A stretch of DNA of 64,000 nucleotides from Chiridota heheva (GCA_020152595.1 JAIGNY010004296.1:202501-266500); one strand, 5' to 3'. Positions 1 through 12,489 are shown, numbered from the stretch's first letter. The notes: generated by a model not told the origin, from the letters alone. Numbers and translations are program-made.

Positions 1-2046
1 GTTCCGTTGGACATAAATAAGACATCTAATTCTGATGACAGATTATTTTGCACATACAATTCTTGAATACAACAAACAATCATCCAAGTGGTGTCCGCAT
101 GTGGATACACAAAGAGCAATAACAATCATGAAGAGGCAGATACATTTATGATATATCAAATTATTTCTGCATCTCAAAGAAACGAATATGATTCCTAGCT
201 GGAAATCTACTCCTAGACACCATCTTCTTCTCCAAAACACATCATTACTGATTAAATACTACAGATACAGCATATTTGAACTGCTCTTGGGCGGCGAAGA
301 AAAGTGTTAACCTTACCTGCCTTACGCTTTCTCTGGAGCTGATAATACTGGTCGATTTCGAGGATAGACAAAACAACATGGTTGAAGAAGTACCTGGGAG
401 CATATTATGATGTTATAGTGGTTTTCGACAGTATATATGAATTTGATTACGTATCGTCTATTTTCAAAACGGACTTAAAATATACATTTTTTCTGAGTTG
501 AGTTGGTGCATCTCTTGCAAATATCTGGCTAAGAGTGAAACGCTGCCACCCTCTGTTGGAGCTTTAGCACAGCACATCTACAGAGCACATATGGAGATAG
601 ACGAATATGGGGTTAAACTCATGTCCCTCAATTGCTCACCAAACTATTCAAAACAATATCAATGCAAAACAAACTGAATATCAGCGAGATGTTCTTGTGA
701 TTCGCAAGGCAGCAAGGGATGTGCCTCCCATTGATCTTTCCTTGCTGCCTTGTAGCAAACAATGCAAAAGGGATATATAAAAAAATGCCGTTTATATGAT
801 CTGGAATATGATTCTGATGATGACTACTTATTAGATTTTAGTTTTGAAATAATATTGTTAGCATGATAAATTCAGCATTTTCAGGAGACTGAATTCTATG
901 ATCTATGATTGCTTACTGCATAGATGCATGGTCAGGTGACATATACCTTAATAACAGGTATTTGCAGGGATTATATTATCGTATATAATGCCTAATAGGT
1001 ACACCCCTTTCAGTTTTGGAGAGGCAATCGGCATTCTATTTGTGGATAGTTGCATATATGAGGTGCATAATACATTTAATACTCAATTTATAGCGATATA
1101 TAACCAACAAACTTGTTAGGCTTATAGAATTTAACTATACTTATCAGACCCTGAAATATAAAGCTATGGTTTTAATTTCTAGCATTGATTTAAATGAACA
1201 TAAAAAAATCACATAAGTTCGGGCAAAGATATTAATGGTATATTGAACCCTGAAAGATCTGAAGTGTGACTTATTTTTGTTACAGTCATTAGTATTATTA
1301 TTATTATCATTCATGTTTTTATTCAGGAGAAGTATGTATTAAAAACAACTCAAAAAATCAAAAGACAAGACCTAACAAATTTTATGTTTAGGTCATACTG
1401 AAAATGCGCTCAGTATTCATAAACACATTTTCAGGATTTTATGCACCTGAATTAATCAATTTTTACTAAAATTTTAATTTTAGCTCCTTTTTTTTAAGGC
1501 CCAGCACTATTAAATGTAATCATTTAACAAGCTTTTGTGCGTGCTAGTATTGAAATTTCAGTATCAAAATCTAACCATTCAGCTAAAGAAATCACAACAA
1601 AACAGAAAAAGGAAAAATTATGCCGGCCATTTTGAAATCCAAAATGGCCGCCATTTGGTTACGTGACAAAATACCAACATTTATTGCATTATAAGCTTTC
1701 CGAAATGTATAGTTTAATACATATCCAAAAAATTAAAGTGAACATGTTTTCTTCACCATCTGACCATAGGGCCCCTGAGTAATAGCTAAATTGGGTATAG
1801 CACTTGTAGTTGATAGCTCGTTTGGGCTATAACTTGGGTTTAAAAACTATTAAAAGCTCAAGAATGGCTAAAATTTCCTAAGTAAGCTATCTTCAATAGC
1901 CTGAGTGGGCATCCTTTCAAAATCCACATGACGGTCCTTTCACATCACACCTGACTTGACACAATTAACAAGAAGTTTATCGTTCGGGTGCAGATGATAA
2001 AAGACTACTAACTGATGCATAAAATCACTAAGTCACGATGGGTATC
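1..2046. other. No gene seen; AT-rich unique-looking DNA
   Basis: No exon with matched splice signals was found on either strand. The only local structure is a short ATT run near 1290 and a perfect inverted repeat at 1625-1649 with arms GGCCATTTTG and CAAAATGGCC around a 5-base loop. Similar AAAATGGCCGCC words recur near 46155 and 48601. Confidence 0.6.
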
Positions 2047-2120
2047 TTAAAGGATTAGTTTAGGGGTCGAGTAAGTTCATCTTATAAAAAGACGACTTCA
2101 GAAGAAATTTGTAAATATGT
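2047..2120 (+). mobile_element. End fragment of TTAA-flanked foldback MITE family
   Basis: The sequence starts TTAA followed by AGGATTAGTTTAGGGGTCGAG, and keeps the CATCTTAT.AAA.ACTTCA.GA pattern of the complete copies at 32419-32971 and 23479-24027. Similarity fades after about 70 bases and no opposite arm is seen, so this is a fragment. Confidence 0.5.
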
Positions 2121-2810
2121 AAAACCTGTTAAAATTGTTTAGTTATATTTTGTTATCATGATTACCACTTGAAAGTGTATTTGTGGTATGCAATTATTAT
2201 TATCATATATTGAGTTTATATTTGATTTTATCATATATAATATTATTATCATATATTGACTTTTGCCCAGGGCCTATAAGGTTTACCCACCTTTCCGGGC
2301 ATTCCCAATATATTGTTGCACCACTGCTAATCAAAGTTATATTCCTTTCCCAACCACCCCAGCCTACCCAATTAAACTCCCCGCCAACAAAAACAGTCTC
2401 ATACCCACCAAATCATTTATCATACATTGGGTTACTAAATCATTAATGTTCTTGCATTACATCGATATTAAATTGTTAAAGCTTCTGCTGAATAAACATC
2501 AAACATGGATTTCTTTCATAACAACCCCAGCCCAGCGCTACTCGAATCAATTACCCACCAATCAAAGAACAGGCTGGTAATCACCCCAAAATATATGTTG
2601 AGCTACGTCATCATTGATAGTTTCGTAACGCAAGGATAGAAAAGTACAACACTAACGTTGTGTGAAATTTACAGTGTACCATACATACTAAATAACTTAA
2701 GTCGATATTTCCTCTTTATTTCCTCTTACAAGAAAATTTCCTAGAATAGTTAGCATATCGCTAAAAAAGCGATATTCTGATGTCTGATTGAAGGAGACTG
2801 AGGTTTTGAA
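2121..2810. other. No gene seen
   Basis: ORFs of about 90-105 codons here have low-complexity composition and no splice context. A weakly repeated CACCCCAGCC / ACCCCAGCC theme occurs twice (near 2355 and 2523), too degenerate to define a unit. Confidence 0.5.
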
Positions 2811-3330
2811 GTAGCAAGGGGCGTAGCCAAATGGGGTGGGGGTGCGGGGGGTATCGCACTCCCCCCCCCCCTCTGAATTTTGTGGTCGTCGGAAATTTGA
2901 AGATTCTTGTCGGCAAAAAGGCAAAGGGAGAAAACAAAGAGGAAAGAGAAAAAAGGAAAGAAAAAAGAAAGGAGGAAAAAGGAAAAAAAAAAAAAGGAAA
3001 GCAAAAAAAAAAAGTAGAAAAAAGTAGTTAACCCTGTTTTCGGCATGACGAACATACGGAGTAGTCAGTACGGTACCGGTACATTGTGTTTTACGACAAG
3101 AGATCAGATTTTCCGACAAACGGTCGATTAGTTTGTTTTTCTTCTTTCTGTCACTGCAATTCTAAAACATCGCATTTCCTGAAAAAGGAGATTAAATTGC
3201 GACAGAAGTCTGAACGTCATTTTTCTTCAAACCATATTCTTCTGAACCGATGAACATTTCAGCAGGGGCGTAGCCAAGGGTGGGGGAAGGGGTGGTCGTT
3301 GGCAAATTTGGAAACCTTGTTGGCTCATGG
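2811..3330 (+). repeat. G-rich element ends (GGGGCGTAGCCAA) and polypurine tract
   Basis: Two direct copies of GGGGCGTAGCCAA lie at about 2819 and 3265. Each is followed by a G-rich run and a similar GTGGTCGT(C/T)GG-type segment, so the same repeat is present twice. Between them, about 2918-3028, is an almost pure A/G tract. The GGCGTAGCC word resembles hAT-type termini seen elsewhere in the window, but no TSD could be matched. Open frames across the purine tract are compositional artefacts. Confidence 0.45.
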
Positions 3331-3384
3331 GTGTAAATGAATTTAAAAGATTAACGCAAAATAATAAACCCTTAGATTTTTTAA

Positions 3385-3805
3385 GGTTGACTATTTCTTG
3401 CTTCCTTTTTTAATATAACTTCAGTGGCGTAGGAACCGGGAGCCAGGGCCCCAATTTTTTAATTTTTTTATTGGGGGCCAAGTGCCATCCCCACCCCAAT
3501 AATCAAAATCTAACGAATTGATTCTGAGGAGTCAGATTCCATCATGGCATCTTCTCTTCCGGAAATCTTCAATTTTCGAGAAATCTTGAAATGGAAGGAA
3601 CCATTTCTTGCTTCTTTTTTGAATATAACTTCAGTGGCGTAGGAACCGGGCGCCAGGGCCTCCAATAATTTGTATTGGGAGCCAAGTACCACCCCCACCC
3701 CAATAATAAAGGTCAAACGAATTGATTTTGAAGAGTCAGATTCCATCATGGCATCTTTTCTTCCGGAAATCTTCAATTTTCGATAAATCTTCAATTTTCG
3801 TGTAA
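3385..3805 (+). repeat. Tandem duplication, ~212 bp x2
   Basis: Two adjacent copies share TTTCTTGCTTC, CTTCAGTGGCGTAGGAACC, CCACCCCAATAAT and GAGTCAGATTCCATCATGGC in the same order (first copy about 3392-3603, second about 3604-3805). Each contains a CAGTGGCGTAGGAACCGGG word resembling a hAT terminus. The second copy runs into the 21-bp repeat that follows. Confidence 0.75.
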
Positions 3806-4330
3806 TTTGCTTCAATTTTCGATAAATATTCTTCATTTTCGGAAATTTATTTGCCGTTTTTACAAGGTTTGCTTCAATTTTCAGGAAATTTCTTTCGTGA
3901 TATCTTCCTCATTTTGGGGAGATTTGCATCAGTTCTCGTAAAATTTCCATCAATTTTCGTGAAATTGTCTTTATTTTCTAAAAATTTTATTCATTTTCTG
4001 GAAATTTTATTTATTTTCGGGAAATCTGCTTCAATTTTCGTGAAATCTGCATCAATTTTTGTGAAATTTCCCTCATTTTTGGGAAATTGTCTTCATTTTT
4101 GGGGAACTTGCATCAATTTTTGCGAAATATCTATCATTTTGGGGAAATTAGCATACATTCTCGTGAAATTTGCTTCAATTTTTGTGAAATTTGTTTCAAT
4201 ATTTGTGAAATCTCTTTCATTTTCGATAAATTTTCATCAATTTGGGGGAAATTTTCTTCATTTTTGAAAAATTTTGCTTCGATTTTTGTAAAATGTCCTT
4301 AGTCCATTTTCGAGAAATTTTACCCAAGTT
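3775..4330 (+). repeat. Degenerate ~21-bp tandem repeat, TTCAATTTTCGGGAAATTTGC type
   Basis: Roughly 25 degenerate units of a TTCAATTTTCGTGAAATTTGC-like motif run head to tail. The apparent 138-codon ORF of Phe/Ile/Ser-rich residues is a by-product of the period being close to a multiple of three. The same motif recurs at 5790-5950, 6335-6925 (opposite strand) and 45385-45640, and in looser form near 15720 and 30545. Confidence 0.75.
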
Positions 4331-4940
4331 TCCAATAGTTTTACGACCCCACCCTTCCCCCTTTTACAAATAGTTTTACCGTAATGAGAGACTCGTACAT
4401 TTTTGTAGGTTTGTTGGGACAAAAATCAACTTAACCTGAACTTAATTGCCAATTTTTCAGTAGTACAAGTCATTAGTACTTGTTGGCAAATATTGGATTG
4501 GTTTCCATTGGAAACCTCCTCACTACGCTCCTGGAAGTAGCCTAGATCAATATGACACAGTGGCACTGTGGAAGTTATGCATTGTTGAGCTCGCTGTGTG
4601 CTTATTTCTTATGTCACGCCTTTTTTAATAGTGAAAGTCCAGCCGGTTTTTGCGGCTTAATTTTTCACTTTTTCGCGAATATCTCAGAAACGGGTGGATT
4701 TTTTTTATGGATGTATGAAAATAAATAAAATATTCAGAATATTAAAAGGAACAAATTTATGGCAAAATTGCTACCTGTCCATATGAATTTAACAGATTAA
4801 TAAAATTGCTATTTTCGGGAGCCCATACGTCACTTGTACACGGGACCATCCAGCCTCCCGGTGGACCCGGCCTGAACAACTTGGCTGACTGGTCATTTCT
4901 GTAGTCTGAATGTTGAACATTCTTACGATGTGGGGGGTAA
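4331..4940. other. No gene; paralogous empty site for the 45.7-kb hAT
   Basis: Nothing coding is seen. About 4350-4430 (TACAAATAGTTTTA, then GAGAGACTCGTACATTTTTG and TAGGTTTGTTGGGAC) matches both flanks of the hAT element at 45688-46738 with no element present. Confidence 0.5.
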
Positions 4941-5106
4941 GTACCCCGAGGGGCTCAATTCCATATATGAGGTATATGTACATGTGCCGCCCAAGCAGGT
5001 GTCTTTTGCAGAATTTTCGTAGAGCAGGTATCAAAAACCTTAATTCTGTCATACTGCAGGTCTGAAAATGGCATATTTTCATATTACAGGTGTCAAAAAG
5101 AAAAAG

Positions 5107-5551
<445 letters not shown>

Positions 5552-5789
5552 AGATTAGAATAAATATCACATTTTCGTACTGCAGGTGTAAAATTTGTTG
5601 CTCTCATATTGCAGTTACCAAAAAACTCTCATACTGCAGGTATGATTTTGAATTTTTGGGCGGGTCATGCCTACCGCTGAAATATGGAACAGCACCCCTC
5701 GGGGTAAGTACCAAGAGCCCAAACAATTTCCCGGTTACAAGCGGGAAAATCGCACTGGTAAATTAAGTTTTTATGTAACGTTATACACT

Positions 5790-5950
5790 AATCTGGAAGC
5801 TTTTTCCAATTTTTGGCATTTTTTCTTGATTTTCGGGAAATTATCTGAAATTCTAAGTATTTTTACTTCTTCAATTTTTGGAAATTTTTAAATCAATTTT
5901 CGGAAAATGTTTCCAAATTTCACCTAAATTTTCAATTACTTTACCAATTT
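5790..5950 (+). repeat. Degenerate 21-bp TTCAATTTTCGG repeat, second locus
   Basis: Continues the motif family of 3775-4330, with words such as TTCAATTTTTGGAAATTTTT and TCAATTTTCGGAAAATGTTT. Confidence 0.6.
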
Positions 5951-5992
5951 TTTGGTTGAATATTACCAATTTAACTCTCAACCGAACAGAAA

Positions 5993-6180
5993 GCCTGTAG
6001 CTGTGTGCAGGTTTCCCCCCCTTCCCACCCATTCCCCAGATCCTTCCCCCCACCCACCCCCACACACACACTTCCTACGGCTCTGACTGGCCTGTGGATT
6101 TATGGCTGAATGGTCTTTGTGACCAGGGGCGAAGCCAGGATCAAATGTCAAGAAAAGGGAAGGGGGGGGGGGGGGAGCCA
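5993..6180 (+). repeat. C- and G-run region with CAGGGGCGAAGCCAGGAT word
   Basis: A C-rich stretch (about 6010-6070) is followed at about 6124 by CAGGGGCGAAGCCAGGAT and a run of about 14 G. This matches the hAT-like terminal word used elsewhere, but no partner end or TSD was found. Confidence 0.4.
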
Positions 6181-6334
6181 AATCAAACCAGGAATGATAT
6201 GATAACGTGTTTTTGAGCAGTTTTGTCTTGATTAATGGAACATATTGGAACAAGGGTGCAGTCCTATAAGCGGGCAGCAGAGAGAAGTGCTCTCTGAAAC
6301 CATTTCACCTTCCCTATTGCATGTTTTTTTTCGA

Positions 6335-6925
6335 TTGAGAAAATTGGGAAATTATAGATACAAATCGGAAGAAAATTGTGGTATAATTCGGCAACATTTC
6401 CAGATAATTGATAAACATTTACCAAAAATCGAAGAAATTGCCGCCAAAAGGATGAATTTTTTTTCTTGAAAATTAAAGAAAACGGCACGAGAATGAAAAT
6501 TTTTCTTAAGATTGAATTGTTGAAAGAGATGTTTCAAACACTGAAGGAAATTTCTAAAAATTAAAGAAAACCTACAAAAAAACCAATAAAAAATGCTCCA
6601 AAATGAAGGAAATGTCCTGAAAATTGAAAAAAAAATCCTGAAAAGCGTAGAAAAATTTGCACAATATGAAGAAAATTACCCTAAAATTGCACAAGAATGA
6701 AGGAAATTGCCTAAAATTAAAAGAAATTTCCCAAACATTGACGGAAATTTCCAGAAAATTGAGGAAAATGGGTCGCAAATCAAAGAAAAATTGCCACAAA
6801 ATGAATGAAATTTTCAAAAAATGCATTAGAATGAAGGGAATTTTCTTGTCTGCTTAAGACTGTAAGATTGAAAGAGATTTTCCAAACATTGAACGAATTT
6901 TACCGAAAATTGACTGACATAAACC
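6335..6925 (-). repeat. Degenerate 21-bp repeat, inverted locus
   Basis: Words such as GAAGGAAATTTC..AAAATTG repeat throughout; they are the reverse complement of the 3775-4330 motif. ORFs here on both strands have low-complexity composition. Confidence 0.65.
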
Positions 6926-7143
6926 GTGACTACGAATTATCTCATGATAAAAAAAGTATCATCGGAAATTTTTTCAGGGGGCCTTGGCCACCGCCTCCCC
7001 CCCTCCCTTCTCCACTCTGATTCCACCCCTGTTTGTAACCAGACTAGACTTTTTTTTAATTCACCTAAAACCTGTTTTACTGGTCTGCTGGTTGACTGTC
7101 TAAAACATGGAAACCAGCTTGTATAAGGTAGGTGACATGTTAA

Positions 7144-7413
7144 TTGTTGAATTTGTTTGGTATAGGTATTCATTTTATACGTACTCTTCACCCTGAATCA
7201 ATAATAAATAAAGACCACAAGAAATTTATTTCCAATAAAGTAAGCCTAATTAAGGATTATATCATACAAATTCAAGCAGGTAGTCACGATTTATTGGTGA
7301 ATGAAATAAGGACCAGGGAGCCTGAGAATTTCTCCTTAATAAGACATTACTTGAGGTTTCAAATAAAGAGTCACAATGAGGTGTTTATCTGCATGTATAA
7401 GAATGCACATTAA
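7144..7413 (+). CDS. Protein-like ORF of unknown origin (possible exon or element remnant)
   Basis: An 89-codon ORF whose second half has balanced, globular-looking composition, with segments such as FISNKVSLIKDYIIQIQAG and LLVNEIRTREPENF. It ends in a normal stop. A possible acceptor (TTTGTTTGGTATAG) precedes residue 8, so the true start may be an intron boundary rather than the ATG. I do not recognise the family. It lies between repeats with no other exon nearby, so it may be one exon of a host gene, a degraded transposon ORF, or chance. Repeat-like composition is absent, which is why it is listed. Confidence 0.3.
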   Translation: MLNLFGIGIHFIRTLHPESIINKDHKKFISNKVSLIKDYIIQIQAGSHDLLVNEIRTREPENFSLIRHYLRFQIKSHNEVFICMYKNAH

Positions 7414-7782
7414 AAGATTGATCAGCTTTTAAAGTGTTTCGTGGGAAAAAAGATGTCATTATGCAGCCGGGCCCCAATACAAATATGACAGCAATGTTTA
7501 GAAAGTACCAACATTAGTCTGTTAGTGAAGAGGTATTCTTCTGTCTGCGTGGTGCCTGTTTATGTGGCAAAGAATCCCCTCGGACATTCACTTTGTCCGC
7601 TATTGACTATATTGATCTATTTTGGTAATTACTATCAAGTGATTGAGCTTTAACATCTTGAGCCCCATCTTGAATGCCATCGACAAAGTGCTAGAATTAA
7701 TAGACGTCTAATCCAAAGGTATTTTTGTCACATGGACTAAGCGGTTTAAATTTTAAATGACGTGTGGTGCTACCGGATGAGT

Positions 7783-8060
7783 ATCTACCTACTGTGGTGT
7801 GGCGGTTATCATACCTGTCTACAGACCACGAGGCCCTGGGTTCAAGCCTGGGTTGGGTAGACACGCCAGTGTACCACAACTGGTTATCAAAGGCCGTGGA
7901 CATTGACTTGGTTGTCGATGTTATGTCTGTCCATACGTCGTACCTGTGTTCTCGTGCGGGTCGTATTAAGCGTTTCGTGATAGCATTGTTACTATCATAA
8001 CCGAATACGCAGGCGACGACCCCGTCATTGTAATTGTGTGTTCACTCGTCGACGTCGTCG
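7783..8060 (+). mobile_element. tRNA-derived SINE, family A, full-length copy
   Basis: The 5' end is tRNA-like. The A box is TGGTGTGGCGG (7795-7805) and the B box GGTTCAAGCCT (7839-7849), the promoter elements of RNA polymerase III. A body with ACTGGTTATCAAAGGC follows, then a tail ending CACTCGTCGACGTCGTCG. Flanking words ACCGGATGAGT and AACCGATGAGT are a likely TSD with one difference. Four further copies occur at 10965, 18638, 34950 and 58654. Confidence 0.88.
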
Positions 8061-8069
8061 AACCGATGA

Positions 8070-9184
8070 GTCTCGAGGGCTTCCTCCTAAAGTCATTCTA
8101 CTCGGGCCAAAATCCTTAATACACATATAAACACTCCGCTTCAAATTTATCTTTAATCATAAGATGTTGAGGAATTTAAACATTTTACTTTAAATTTTTA
8201 GACGAAAATTATGCGAGTTGTGTGCAAAACTGGGCAAAATGTTTTCTATAATGCTTGTGTCGTACCGTCATTCTTTAGAAAATTGTAGTCATTTGCATGA
8301 ACTTGCTTATAATTTGCTATATTTGTACTAGCATATGACAAAAATCATTCAACATTTTTAATTCTCATAAAAGTTCACTTTCCTGATTTTCCCGCATTAC
8401 CGCAATTATATTGACAATTCTGGTGCTGACAATTATAGGAAGTGACAAACGTTCGGGACGGCCCTTCACAGTGGGATGTGCAAATTGCTTAATGGGAAGG
8501 GTGAGGCGTAATGTCAGTTAATACTTTTAGAGGCATGTAGTGCCTTTGGTGTATAATTCATAGTTCAAAATAAATGTTTGCACCCTTTTTGGTGCCACAA
8601 GTTTAACGATAGTTGTTTCATTGAATCCTTGTAAAGTCTATATTATGACACGAGTTCCAGACCCCTGTAATTAGGCATATGGAATTAAGCAGCAACAACC
8701 ATATGCATAATTGTAAAATATAGTGTTCATAGTTAAATCCAGAGTCGTATTAGAAGGCCCATCAGGCCAGTACTTGTCCCCAGGTCCTCACCGTAAGCAG
8801 ATCCAAAAAGTGTGTGTGTGGAAGGGGGAGGGTGGGGGTATCCAAACCTTGGAATCCAAGGTCAAGTCATTAAAATGTATGACTTTAGTGTTAGAAATGT
8901 ATTGGTAAAATTCCAAAGGAGAGGGAGGGGAGGGGGGAGGTCCGGACGCCTGACCCCTCTGGATCCGCCCTTAACGCCAGTTCATTGCAGGACAAAGGAG
9001 CTGGCGGCCGATAAGTTAGGGCGTTTTTTCTTTAGTCTTAAGAATATTCCAACATACTTTTCGTACACGTGATGTTACTGAAATTAATCATATTAATTCA
9101 AATGAATCATATTTCTTATGAAAAAATTCTTATCAAAATAAGACCTGTGTTATTTCAAAATTTCATTAAATTTCTTCAAAAAAG
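8070..9184. other. No gene; minor G-rich element fragment at ~8795-8975
   Basis: No exon is seen. About 8795-8975 begins AAGCAGATCCAAAAAG and ends GGATCCGCCCTT, which are weak inverted ends around G-rich runs, so it may be a small DNA-element remnant. No TSD was found. The remainder is AT-rich. Confidence 0.4.
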
Positions 9185-9337
9185 TCGCCCTGACCTCTCC
9201 TTTAACTCACGAGCAGTACTGTTACTCGTTTTCAGCTGAGATTGACTGGGGCAAGTAGAGTCTGCTTAAGGACACAAGGCATCGATCGCGACGGGTATCG
9301 AACCCGGTACCTCTAGCATACGAGCATGACTCCTTAA
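9185..9337 (-). mobile_element. SINE of the conserved-core family, 5'-truncated
   Basis: On the minus strand it reads TTAAGGAGTCATGCTCGTAT, then a B box (GGTTCGATACC), then TTGTGTCCTTAAGCAGAC and TCAGCTGAAAACGAGTA. This is colinear with the SINE at 49336-49625. The first part of the A box is absent. Confidence 0.8.
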
Positions 9338-9669
9338 AAACCTATGGACATGCAGGTGACAACTATATATGACTTATAGGCTATAATCAATGAAAATAGC
9401 ACAAAAATAATTAAAATCGCTTACAAATCAATTGCCAATTTTACAGCATTTTTTTTAGTAATAAATGATGCAAATTTTATTGAAATTTTGTGACATCAAC
9501 ACGGCGGGAAAACCAATGAATTATCTTATGTTAACCTTGTTGTTTTTCAATCCTTCACCAACATTATTTGAAAAGGATTGAAATGTAAAGAATTACATTA
9601 AAGATTTTGAAATTTCTCTTTCATACATCACAACTTTTACATACATTAAAAATTCTTCAAACTCTGATT

Positions 9670-10215
9670 TTTCAAAATTGATAACAAACTCCACGTCATC
9701 CAGCTAAGCATTCCGGTCAAACTCACTACTCACAACCTATTCCGTGTCGACAACGTCCAAACTACCCGCCTTAGAATAGGTCACACCCACCTCACTCATT
9801 CCCACCTTCTTACTGGCTCCCCACCCCTCTGCAACAATTGCCATTGCATCCTCACAGTCCATCACATTCTCCTTGCTTGCACCCTGTACAATTTTCCCAG
9901 AGCTTCTCTCGCTGCCCACAACTCAGAAGCCGAGCTCTTCCAAAAAGACCCTCCGGATAAAATTATCTCCTTCCTTTATCATGCTTCCCTCTACAACCAT
10001 ATTTAGTCCTCCTTCACCACCCCCTCTCTCTCTCTACGTTATTTTCCCACCCATACACCTTCTCTCTCGCTCCCAGCTTTCTAGCTTTCAGTTCTCGTGT
10101 TTCTCTCAATCTCCCCCTGTTTACTTTCCTTCCTACCTCTGGAATGATCTAACCTCTCAGGCACAATTTGACCCTTGCTGTTGTGGTGCCGTTAAACTCT
10201 CATCAAACAAACAAA
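9670..10215 (+). mobile_element. 5'-truncated non-LTR retrotransposon (LINE), 3' end, with 12-bp TSD
   Basis: In the frame ending at the stop 10004-10006, residues read RIGHTHLTHSHLL, then CNNCHCILTVHHILLAC, a C-x2-C-x7-H-x4-C zinc-knuckle pattern. This is the kind of motif found after the reverse transcriptase/RNase H region of I/Jockey-group LINEs; the clade is inferred. A C/T-rich 3' UTR follows, ending GGTGCCGTTAAACTCTCATC and (CAAA)n. CAAACTCTGATT occurs at 9658-9669 and 10216-10227, so the insertion is bounded on both sides. A second copy lies at 25097-25558 on the minus strand. Confidence 0.88.
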
Positions 10216-10227
10216 CAAACTCTGATT

Positions 10228-10504
10228 AGCCAAAACTCGGGATTGAGGTGCTCTTGATACAATTTTAAGACTATTCAGTTAAGAATTTAAACTTCTTTCA
10301 GTTTATACTGCATCGAAAGAGTATGGTTTCTAGCTATTTCCCTTTACAAGCAGACAAGTAAAACATCGGCACAAATTTTGACAATTAAATCACATTTTAT
10401 TGATATTTCCATCTATAATTTACCACCTTAAAAATAAAAACCAAATTCATTAGACTCTATTAAAAAAAAAAAAAAAAATTCTTTCAAACACATCAACCAG
10501 TTAA
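10228..10504. other. No gene seen; poly-A run
   Basis: AT-rich sequence with an A run near 10460. Nothing else is recognised. Confidence 0.5.
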
Positions 10505-10760
10505 CCAGTCCGGTCCACGCTCCCGATCGGGAGATCTCTTTCAAGTCTTTGATTGGGAGATCGAGTCATGCGCAGTGACCATAATTTAAACTGTTCAAAA
10601 TTTCAGCCGTTGATATTTATTTTGCTTTTCAAATTCTGTTATTCCAAAGATGTATACTTTAAAAACGATATTAAAATTGATATTTCTAAAACTTTCTTTG
10701 CATTATTTGAGAAAGAGTTATCAGCAATTTTTTCACAAAATATGTACTTTTAAAATCTTG
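10505..10760 (+). repeat. Dispersed repeat with CTCCC-palindrome, copy 1
   Basis: Starts CCGGTCCACGCTCCCGATCG and contains the perfect palindrome CTCCCGATCGGGAG, then GATTGGGAGATCGAG, TGACCATA.TTTA and TTTGCTTTTCAAATTC. All occur in the same order at 40453-40660. No terminal repeats or TSD are evident, so the class is unknown. Confidence 0.75.
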
Positions 10761-10964
10761 TCTCATAGTGAGGGACTAGTTCCCCCAGTTCCCTCCCGGA
10801 AATGCAGCGTATAATTCTATTAATGTTTGGCCCACTGAATGATCTGCGATATATAGATAAATGGTGTTGTTACCGATGCCATTTCAGGGACTAAAAAAGT
10901 CGTTCAGATTGTAAACCAATATAGAAAAATGGTATACGATTATAATTATAGCTCGCTTCAGTCG

Positions 10965-11152
10965 ACGACGACGACGACGAGTGAACACACAATTACAATG
11001 ACGGGGTCGTCACCTGCGTAATCGCTTATGATAGTAACAATGCTATCACGAAACGCTTAATACGACCCGGACGAGAACACAGGTACGACGTACGGACAGA
11101 CATAACATCGACAACCAAGTCAATGTCCACGGCCTTTGATAACCAGTTGTGG
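10965..11152 (-). mobile_element. SINE family A, head missing
   Basis: Matches the body and tail of the other family A copies from the ACGACGACGAGTGAACAC end through GATAACCAGTTGTGG. It then stops where the others continue into the tRNA-like head. A hAT-like end (CAGTGGTGTAGCC) begins four bases later and may have replaced the head. Confidence 0.85.
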
Positions 11153-11155
11153 CTT

Positions 11156-12489
11156 CAGTGGTGTAGCCAGGGTTTTTATATTGGTGAAGGAGGGGGGGGG
11201 GGAGAAGGGAGGGGGTTGAATTGAATCGATACGATATTTAGTGACGTAATTGAGGTGAAGCACAAAGCGCTGGACTTGTCGGCATGGGGTCCAGGGGCCT
11301 GCTTAAGAGCTCCTGGTGGGGTCTGGGGACGAAGCCCCTTTTCAAGGGCAAAAAAGTATGTCACAACGCATAGTAAGAAGGTGTATTATACAAGTCAAAA
11401 TTCATGTCAAAGAGAGTTATAATACACCATATACAAAACACAAAGCGCAAAGTGCTAGACTTGTCGGCGTGGGGTCCAGGGGTCCGCTTAAGGGCCCATG
11501 GTAGGATCCAGGGGCAAAGCCCTTGGAACCTACATTTCAAGGAGAAAAAAGTATGTCACAACGCATAGTAAGAAGGTGTATTATACAAGTCAAAATTCAT
11601 GTCAAAGAGAGCTATAATACACCATATACAAAACACAAAGCGCAAAGCGTTCGACTTGTCGGCGTGACTCCAAGGGCCCCTGTTGGGGTCCAGGGACGAA
11701 ACCCCAGTAGGGGTACAGGGGGCGAAGACCCCAGAAGCTACATTTTAAGGGGGAAAAGTATGTCACAACGCATAGTAAGACAAGGTGTATTATACAAGTC
11801 AAAAATCATGTCAAAGGGAGCTATAATATACCATATACAAAACACAAAGCGCAAAGCGCTGAATTTGTCGGCGTGGGGTCCAGGGGCCCGATTAACCCCC
11901 GCAAGCTTTCGCAAAATTGACATTTCAAGGGCAAAAACTTATGTCACAACGCATAGTAAGAGGGTGTATTATACGATTCAAAATTCATGTAAAAGAGAGC
12001 TCTATATATAATACACCGTATACAAAACACAAAATCATGAAAACGCATAGTATGGAAATATAATGTTTTATTGTTTACGTTTGTACATGGTTAGGTTTAT
12101 CGTCACTCTTTGAAAACTATGGGTTGTCTAAAAGAAAGGTTTTCAATAATTTACAAACTGGTGTAAATGTTGTCAAACTTTTGAAGTGAGCCTGTTCTGT
12201 ATCACGTGTACTCCGACACCCACCTCCCCCTCTCTCTGTCTCTCCCCTCTCTCTGTGTGTCTTAATTCATGTATTTAAAAACAAAATCGCACAAATGTTT
12301 AATATATAATTACCAAAGAACCTTTTTCTGAGTGCCCTTTTGAAATCTAAAAACATTATAAGCACCTGGAATGTCAAAGCTTGTTGAACCGACGGCACCA
12401 ATCTGAACCGACGGGGATTAAAATCTGAACCGACGGATTAAAACATTGGGGGCGATCGCACCCCTCGTCCCCTTCTGGCTACGCTACTG
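11156..12489. mobile_element. hAT-like non-autonomous element with four ~190-bp internal repeats
   Basis: The left end reads CAGTGGTGTAGCCAGGG. The right end, reversed, reads CAGTAGCGTAGCCAGAAGG, with 13 of the first 15 bases alike. The 8-bp flanks (TGTGGCTT and GCTCACTT) do not match, so the two ends may belong to different insertions. Inside, about 11235-12035, four tandem units of 185-210 bp each carry GACTTGTCGGC(A/G)TG, ATGTCACAACGCATAGTAAG and ATACACCATATACAAAACAC. No transposase was seen. Confidence 0.5.

Noticed and set aside
2697-3119. Phe-rich minus-strand ORF
   Set aside because: Complement of a polypurine tract; low complexity, no splice or start context.
7783-8060. Functional tRNA gene
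   Set aside because: A and B boxes are present, but the acceptor and anticodon stems do not pair as in a tRNA and the sequence continues into a SINE body; the same holds for the other SINE heads.
11156-12489. Certain single hAT insertion
   Set aside because: The termini look alike but the 8-bp flanks differ, so only a tentative element is reported.
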